From GW2011-AR15 sp964512765 (GTDB taxonomy: Archaea > Nanobdellota > Nanobdellia > Woesearchaeales > GW2011-AR15), in contig CAZEKF010000005.1 in the NCBI GenBank assembly GCA_964512765.1, positions 1 to 64,000 on the forward strand: a DNA stretch of 64,000 bases, written 5' to 3'. The position numbers and the translations under genes were made by a program. The notes beneath the pieces were generated by a model, which had not been told where the DNA came from, searched no databases, and saw only the letters and a list, made by a program, of their open reading frames with translations. Below are positions 59,644 through 64,000 of this stretch, piece by piece (positions within the stretch are counted from its first letter, which is position 1; each line of letters opens with the position of its first letter).

Positions 59644-60349
59644 CATTCTTTTACCAACATGGCCAGTTGTATTATCAACTGCAGTGGTAGATTCTATTAA
59701 TCCTTGTGCAATCGGTGTTTTAGTAATTTTAGTAGCTGCACTACTCGAGTTACACGAAGATAAAAAAAAGATGTTACAAGTTGGAATGATCTATATTTCT
59801 GTTGTTTTTCTAACATATTTAGCAGCAGGTTTTGGATTGTTATTATTTATACAAAAACTTAACATTGGCAATATTATTAGCTGGGTTGTTGGTATTATTG
59901 TTATTTTAATGTCCTTAATAGAAATAAAAGATTTTTTTTGGTATGGAAAAGGAATTTCTTTAACTATTCCAAAAAAGCATGCTAAAAAAATTATGCATAG
60001 AATAAAAAACATTACTGTATCAGGAAGCATATTTTTAGGATTTTTTGTAGCTGCAGTTGAACTACCTTGCACAGGCGGACCATACCTTGCAATAACAACT
60101 GTTTTGGCAAAGTTAGGTTTTTCATGGGAAGTTTTTTGGTTATTGTTTGTTTATAACTTCATCTTTGTGCTACCTTTGATAATTATTGTATTTTTAGTAT
60201 ATTTTGGATTAAGTCACACACATATTAAAGACTGGAAAGATAGAAAAAAGAAATGGATGAGACTGTTCATGGGTTTGATCATGTTAGCGCTAGGTATTTT
60301 ATTAATACTCTGGGCAAACGGCACAGTTAGTTTTGGGTTAGGAGGTTAA
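59636..60349 (+). CDS. CcdA-like transmembrane thiol-disulfide carrier
   Basis: Six membrane helices carry the paired cysteines expected for CcdA/DsbD-beta: VDSINPCAIGVLVIL in the first and VELPCTGGPYLAI in the fourth. Such proteins move electrons from cytosolic thioredoxin across the membrane to extracytoplasmic partners. ATG at 59636 overlaps the lipoprotein gene by eight bases, which makes that lipoprotein the natural partner. Confidence 0.88.
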   Translation: MVDILLPTWPVVLSTAVVDSINPCAIGVLVILVAALLELHEDKKKMLQVGMIYISVVFLTYLAAGFGLLLFIQKLNIGNIISWVVGIIVILMSLIEIKDFFWYGKGISLTIPKKHAKKIMHRIKNITVSGSIFLGFFVAAVELPCTGGPYLAITTVLAKLGFSWEVFWLLFVYNFIFVLPLIIIVFLVYFGLSHTHIKDWKDRKKKWMRLFMGLIMLALGILLILWANGTVSFGLGG

Positions 60350-60355
60350 AATTAA

Positions 60356-60646
60356 ATGAAAATATCTGAATTAGAAGCAAATCAAGGAAAAATAGAAATT
60401 GAAGCAGAAGTTAATGAAATGGGCGAAGTAAGAGAATTTGAAAAGTTTGGCAGGCAAGGAAGAGTATGTAATGCTACTGTTAAAGACGATTCTGGTGAAA
60501 TTAAGTTAACGTTATGGGACGACCAAATTGATCAGGTTAAAGAAGGCGATAAAGTTAAAATTAGTAACGGCTATGTCAAGGAATGGCAAGGCGAGAAACA
60601 GTTAAGTGTTGGTAAATACGGTACTATGGAAGTAATTAGTTCTTAA
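60356..60646 (+). CDS. Single OB-fold nucleic-acid-binding protein
   Basis: The 96 residues form one OB-fold with the RPA-like pattern: IEIEAEVNEMGEVREFEKFGRQGRVCNATVKDDSGEIKLTLWDDQIDQVKEGDKVKISNGYVKEWQGEKQLSVGKYG. It is likely to bind single-stranded DNA or RNA. The gene is six bases after the CcdA gene, so it is part of the same transcript though functionally unrelated. Confidence 0.83.
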   Translation: MKISELEANQGKIEIEAEVNEMGEVREFEKFGRQGRVCNATVKDDSGEIKLTLWDDQIDQVKEGDKVKISNGYVKEWQGEKQLSVGKYGTMEVISS

Positions 60647-60709
60647 TTTATTTTTTATTAATATTTTTAGACAAACATTAAAAATCATATGTTCTTTCTC
60701 ATCAAAATA

Positions 60710-61690
60710 ATGACAGATTTAATCGATAAAGCATCTCAGGTTTATAGTGAGAATTTTCAACCAGTAACATGGTTTGAACGTGCAATTTTTATTAGTTGGT
60801 TTTGTGCAAAACCTACTTGTAAATTCTGTTACATGTATACTATCAAGGACCAGATTAAAAAACCTAGAAAAGCAAGGCGTAGATTAGAATCAATATATGC
60901 TGAAGCATTGATATGTAAGATATGCAACTGGGAAATTGGGTTCATTAGTGCAGGCATTGCATCATGGTCTACTAAAGAGCTTAAACCTGCTTTAGAAGGT
61001 GTGTTTAAAATTACTGGAAAAAAACAATGGCTCAACCTTGGAGTTTTAAAAGAAAAACAAATTCAAGAATTATTGCCTTATATTGAAGGTGTAACTGGTA
61101 CTGTTGAATGTGTTAATGATAAACTAAGAAATGACATTGTTCCTGATAAACCATTAGATGAAATTGAACAAATGTTTAACCTAGCTGACAAATATAACCT
61201 AAAAAAAGCAATCACCATTATTATTGGATTAGGAGAAACAATTGATGATTTTTCTGGATTAGTTAATTTAGTTAATAAATGGAACATTGACAGAATAAAT
61301 TATTATAGGTTAGTGCCACATGAAGGTGCTGATTTATTTCCAACAGGCCCATCAACTGAATATTACATTGAATGGATTGCTAAAACACGCATAGAATTTC
61401 CAAAGATACAAATAGTAGCAGGCAGCTGGCCTGATAAAACCATTGAAATTCCTTTACTGTTAAAAGCTGGTGCAAATGCCATAACTAAGTTACCCGCTAT
61501 TAAACTGTTTGGTAAAAAACCTGCTATTGAAATACAAAAAGGTGCTGAAAAAGCTGGTAGGAAGTTTATTAGCGAATTGATTAAGTATCCTAAAGTTGAT
61601 GTTAATGGTGAATTAAACAAACTAGACTTTGATGATGATATGAAAAATAGAATTAAAGATAAATACATGAAATATAATAGAAAATTCTGA
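60710..61690 (+). CDS. Radical SAM protein (BioB/HmdB-like) with CX4CX2C cluster motif
   Basis: The iron-sulfur motif is CAKPTCKFCYMY, spaced CX4CX2C rather than the usual CX3CX2C. The barrel continues with LESIYAEALICKIC, GFISAGIASWS, and TIIIGLGETIDDFSGLVNLV, as in biotin-synthase-like and HmdB-like radical SAM enzymes. A reaction cannot be assigned. ATG at 60710 (MTDLIDKAS) is preferred over one 21 bases upstream. No biotin or cofactor genes are adjacent. Confidence 0.8.
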   Translation: MTDLIDKASQVYSENFQPVTWFERAIFISWFCAKPTCKFCYMYTIKDQIKKPRKARRRLESIYAEALICKICNWEIGFISAGIASWSTKELKPALEGVFKITGKKQWLNLGVLKEKQIQELLPYIEGVTGTVECVNDKLRNDIVPDKPLDEIEQMFNLADKYNLKKAITIIIGLGETIDDFSGLVNLVNKWNIDRINYYRLVPHEGADLFPTGPSTEYYIEWIAKTRIEFPKIQIVAGSWPDKTIEIPLLLKAGANAITKLPAIKLFGKKPAIEIQKGAEKAGRKFISELIKYPKVDVNGELNKLDFDDDMKNRIKDKYMKYNRKF

Positions 61691-61733
61691 GAAATCACAA
61701 TCTATTTAAGTTTTTTATAAATACCATAACAAA

Positions 61734-62147
61734 ATGTCATTAGGAACGTATCTAAACAATATGTTATACTCTACAGCAGAAAGATTACCTGATGTATCTA
61801 TAGACCAAATTAGTGAAGTTGCTCAGCCATTGCATCTGCTTGCTAGGGATACTACGACTTTGAAAATGATTAAAATGCAGCAAAATTATCCACTAGCTAG
61901 TCATTTGTTTGATGGACCTACTGAAGTTCCTTCTTCTGTCTCAGATTATATTTTTCCTGTTGCAATTTTGGCTATATTATTAGGTATTGCTGGATCTGTT
62001 TATTTAGCAAGTAGACTGAAAAATCCAAATCAACAACGACAACATTCACTTCTGGATGCTGCTAGCAACGAAATTAGTAATAAAAGATTACAAGATGAAA
62101 TGGATGCTTCTAGACAGTATACAGAGGAGAATTATAGAGTGTTTTAA
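61734..62147 (+). CDS. Hypothetical protein with one membrane helix
   Basis: The 137-residue protein has an outer N-terminal half rich in Ser/Thr/Leu, one membrane helix (YIFPVAILAILLGIAGSVYLA, about 77-97) and a polar, Gln/Asn-rich cytosolic tail (NPNQQRQHSLLDAASNE). It overlaps the convergent nnrE gene by four bases. No family is recognised. Confidence 0.5.
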   Translation: MSLGTYLNNMLYSTAERLPDVSIDQISEVAQPLHLLARDTTTLKMIKMQQNYPLASHLFDGPTEVPSSVSDYIFPVAILAILLGIAGSVYLASRLKNPNQQRQHSLLDAASNEISNKRLQDEMDASRQYTEENYRVF

Positions 62148-62740
62148 AGCCCAATATCAACCACAATAACTTTCTCTTTCAAATTTTCTAAACCTGTTTT
62201 AATATCATGAAACGCATAAATAATATCTGCGTTCACAACTTTGTCTAATATTTCACTTGTATCTGGGTTTAATCCTGTAGGTATGTCAACTGCTAAGATT
62301 GTTTTATTAGATTGATTTATTAAATCTATGACTTCTGAAAACGGTTCTCGTATCTTGCCTTGAACACCTGTTCCTAACATTGCATCTACAATAATGTCTG
62401 ATTCATTAATAATAGAATAATCTTCTGCAAAAATATCTGAAAACTGATCTTTAAGTAAGTAATAATTATAACCAGACTCTTTCTTAAGTTTTTCTTCTTT
62501 TCCTAAAAACAAAACATTAACATCATAATTGTTTTGTTTCAAGTATCTTGCTAAGACAAAACCGTCACCACCATTGTTACCTGAACCACAAACAATTAGA
62601 ATTTTTTTATTATTGAGATCATATTTCTTCTTAATCTCATTATACAAACCAGAGCCAGCACTTTCCATTAACTGTAACTTAGAAATTCCTTTCTGTTCAG
62701 ATAAATCCTCGAGTTCACGCATTTCTTGTGTTGATATCAT
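62144..62740 (-). CDS. nnrE: NAD(P)H-hydrate epimerase (YjeF N-terminal domain)
   Basis: Signature motifs are STQEMRELEDLSEQKGISKLQLMESAG, CGSGNNGGDGFVLARYL and AMLGTGVQGKIREPFSEVIDLIN, with VDIPTGLNPDT. The enzyme interconverts the epimers of damaged NAD(P)HX for repair. The usual partner dehydratase domain (NnrD), often fused, is missing from this protein and from the window. It overlaps the zinc-ribbon gene by four bases. Confidence 0.92.
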   Translation of the reverse strand: MISTQEMRELEDLSEQKGISKLQLMESAGSGLYNEIKKKYDLNNKKILIVCGSGNNGGDGFVLARYLKQNNYDVNVLFLGKEEKLKKESGYNYYLLKDQFSDIFAEDYSIINESDIIVDAMLGTGVQGKIREPFSEVIDLINQSNKTILAVDIPTGLNPDTSEILDKVVNADIIYAFHDIKTGLENLKEKVIVVDIGL

Positions 62741-63087
62741 TGTATTCCATAATCAAAATTATCATATTTACCAGTGTCAACAATAAAATCATCTTTTTTT
62801 TCTTGCTTATGCACTGGTACTTTTTGTTGTTTGTTAATTTTAAATGATTTCATTTCTAAACCTTTTTTTAAGTTCATGTTACCACAGTTGACACAGTAAA
62901 AATAAGGACCATATTTACCAATCCTAATATCAAGGTATGATCCACAAACGCATTTAATATCCTCTAATAACTTGTTTTTGTGATCATTACAAACATTTAA
63001 TCCTTGTTTATTTTTAGCAATGGCTCTATTATCACAAAAAGGACATTTTTCCTCTTTATACTGACCATATTTTTTTGGTATGTACAT
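62737..63087 (-). CDS. Zinc-ribbon protein (topoisomerase-tail-like)
   Basis: Two cysteine pairs form zinc ribbons: CPFCDNRAIAKNKQGLNVC and CVCGSYLDIRIGKYGPYFYCVNCG, the latter resembling C-terminal zinc fingers of type IA topoisomerases. The C-terminal 40 residues are basic and polar. ATG at 63087 follows a reverse-strand TATA (TTATTTATATTC) by about 25 bases, so this start is preferred over an upstream hydrophobic extension. Role unknown. Confidence 0.68.
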   Translation of the reverse strand: MYIPKKYGQYKEEKCPFCDNRAIAKNKQGLNVCNDHKNKLLEDIKCVCGSYLDIRIGKYGPYFYCVNCGNMNLKKGLEMKSFKINKQQKVPVHKQEKKDDFIVDTGKYDNFDYGIQ

Positions 63088-63139
63088 ATACAGAATAACT
63101 TCAAGAAAGAATATAAATAAGTTCCGATAATAAGTTAAT

Positions 63140-63733
63140 ATGAAGGTTAAGAAGAACAACTTCATATACAAATATCTAAGAAGTGTTAGTAAATTACTTA
63201 GTCAAATAACTAAAGATAAAAGAAAATTTCTTTTTACATCTGTCTCTCTCTTAATTGGTCTTCTTATATTAACTAAATTCAAAAGTATTTTTTTCACAAT
63301 TATTTTGATAATGTTCGGAGCAGTGTCCATGATTTATATCAGATTTTTCAAATATTCCCATTATGTTGCATTTGAACTATGCACATTAGCAACTGTTTTG
63401 ACAACTTTGGCTTATGGTCCCCATGTAGGCATGTTCACAGGTTTCATGTCAATAACATTAGGTTTTGTTATTAGCGGATATTTCAAACCACAGTATTTTA
63501 TTTCTGTGTTAGCTCTACCATTAATGGCATTAATAATTCCTTTTTTATCACATCTTGAATTATGGCAAATAGGCGTTATTGTAACTGTTATTTACGATCT
63601 AATCATTCTTCCCTTGTATGCATTGTTCGGAAGTAGAATTTTGTCAACAGTTGTGTTTTTTATAACACATATTTTACTTAATTATTGGGTTTTTACAACA
63701 GTTGCTCCAATTGTGTTTTCAATTATGTCTTAA
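63140..63733 (+). CDS. Hypothetical polytopic membrane protein
   Basis: A basic N-terminus is followed by five or six membrane helices (FLFTSVSLLIGLLILTKF, FFTIILIMFGAVSMIYI, ... LLNYWVFTTVAPIVFSI). GPHVGMFTGFMSITLGFVISGYF between helices 3 and 4 vaguely recalls ECF-transporter S components but no binding motif is clear. It is divergent from the zinc-ribbon gene and overlaps the last gene of the window by four bases. Confidence 0.5.
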   Translation: MKVKKNNFIYKYLRSVSKLLSQITKDKRKFLFTSVSLLIGLLILTKFKSIFFTIILIMFGAVSMIYIRFFKYSHYVAFELCTLATVLTTLAYGPHVGMFTGFMSITLGFVISGYFKPQYFISVLALPLMALIIPFLSHLELWQIGVIVTVIYDLIILPLYALFGSRILSTVVFFITHILLNYWVFTTVAPIVFSIMS

Positions 63734-64000
63734 TATTGTTTATCTATTGTTAAAACAGCATCATAAACAATATTTGCTGTTAAAGATAATGTTTGTGGAT
63801 CTATTAACTCGATGGTATCTCTGACAGTGTCAGCAACATTCCATAGTTTAGTTATAGATAATATACTGTCTGCGTTACATCTTGTTGACCAATCTCGTGA
63901 GAATTTAGCTCTTCTATATTCTTTCATAAGAGCAAAATCCTCATTGTCTAATGCTATTAAAGTTAAAGAAGTTATTCCATTAAACGATACATGATCAGAC
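63730..64000 (-). CDS. C-terminal part of an unidentified protein, cut by right edge
   Basis: The reverse-strand frame is open from its stop at 63730 to the window edge (about 89 residues visible, ending LSLTANIVYDAVLTIDKQY). It reads as ordinary coding sequence, with FNGITSLTLIALDNEDFALMKEYRRAKFSRDWSTRCNADS, and extends beyond the internal ATG at 63927, so that ATG is not the start. Fold and function cannot be told from this part. Confidence 0.55.
   Translation of the reverse strand, partial: SDHVSFNGITSLTLIALDNEDFALMKEYRRAKFSRDWSTRCNADSILSITKLWNVADTVRDTIELIDPQTLSLTANIVYDAVLTIDKQY

Noticed and set aside
1..64000. CRISPR arrays, rRNA genes, insertion sequences
   Set aside because: No regularly spaced repeats, rRNA-like blocks or transposase frames were seen on either strand.

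Overview
This window is a strongly AT-rich, densely packed archaeal chromosome segment. Archaeal markers are NMD3, RNase P protein 4, RpoP, eL43, eS1, KEOPS Pcc1, prefoldin beta, topoisomerase VI A/B, the archaeal class of CCA-adding enzyme, type II methionine aminopeptidase and BHB-type tRNA introns. TATA boxes lie about 25 bases before many start codons (leaderless genes), while genes inside operons often have GGTGA or GGAGGT ribosome sites. A gyrase B gene, small proteins, truncated or split genes and many lineage-restricted hypotheticals suggest a DPANN archaeon, possibly Woesearchaeota or Pacearchaeota; this assignment is inference.

Layout. 1-8.5 kb: a large GNAT/helical-repeat protein and a second GNAT protein (cut by the left edge), a channel-like TrkA-N protein, nmd3, and the C-terminal half of a Hel308-type helicase. 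8.5-18.5 kb: five intron-containing tRNA genes (Ile, Phe, Thr, Cys, Arg) and two free-standing LAGLIDADG genes that share an unusual promoter module, together with a secreted beta-helix protein split by a frameshift, Trm14, a circularly permuted GTPase and a PIN protein. 18.5-36.6 kb: topoisomerase VI, a CARF-type regulator, a DsbA-like protein, a DHH phosphoesterase, a Dph2 fragment, a pseudokinase, several tiny genes, RNase P protein 4, eS1 and an intein-bearing gyrB. 36.8-45.5 kb: CCA enzyme, exported proteins, DedA, a Dgk1-like kinase, an intron-rich tRNA-Pro, and a compact information-processing cluster (eL43-rpoP-pcc1-pfdB-UPF0147), MscS, Pcm and Map. 45.5-56.5 kb: an MFS transporter and a continuous minus-strand histidine cluster running tRNA-His, hisG, hisD, hisC-HAD, hisB, hisH, hisF, hisA-hisI-hisE, a metallopeptidase and hisS. 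56.6-64 kb: GNAT, glycosyltransferase, a flavin disulfide reductase divergent from a thioredoxin-lipoprotein/CcdA/OB-fold cluster, a radical SAM protein, NnrE and small zinc or membrane proteins.

Most notable. (1) Two LAGLIDADG genes 10 kb apart have the same three-box CACTGGAC operator with nearly the same spacing to the TATA box. (2) All seven tRNA genes are interrupted, by 11 inferred introns of which six are at non-canonical positions; two introns flanking a LAGLIDADG gene are similar to each other. (3) The histidine run joins tRNA, biosynthesis and synthetase, with three unusual gene fusions. (4) Tiny reading frames ending in CxxC motifs precede both the histidine cluster and the thioredoxin/CcdA cluster. 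No CRISPR array, rRNA gene or insertion sequence was seen.
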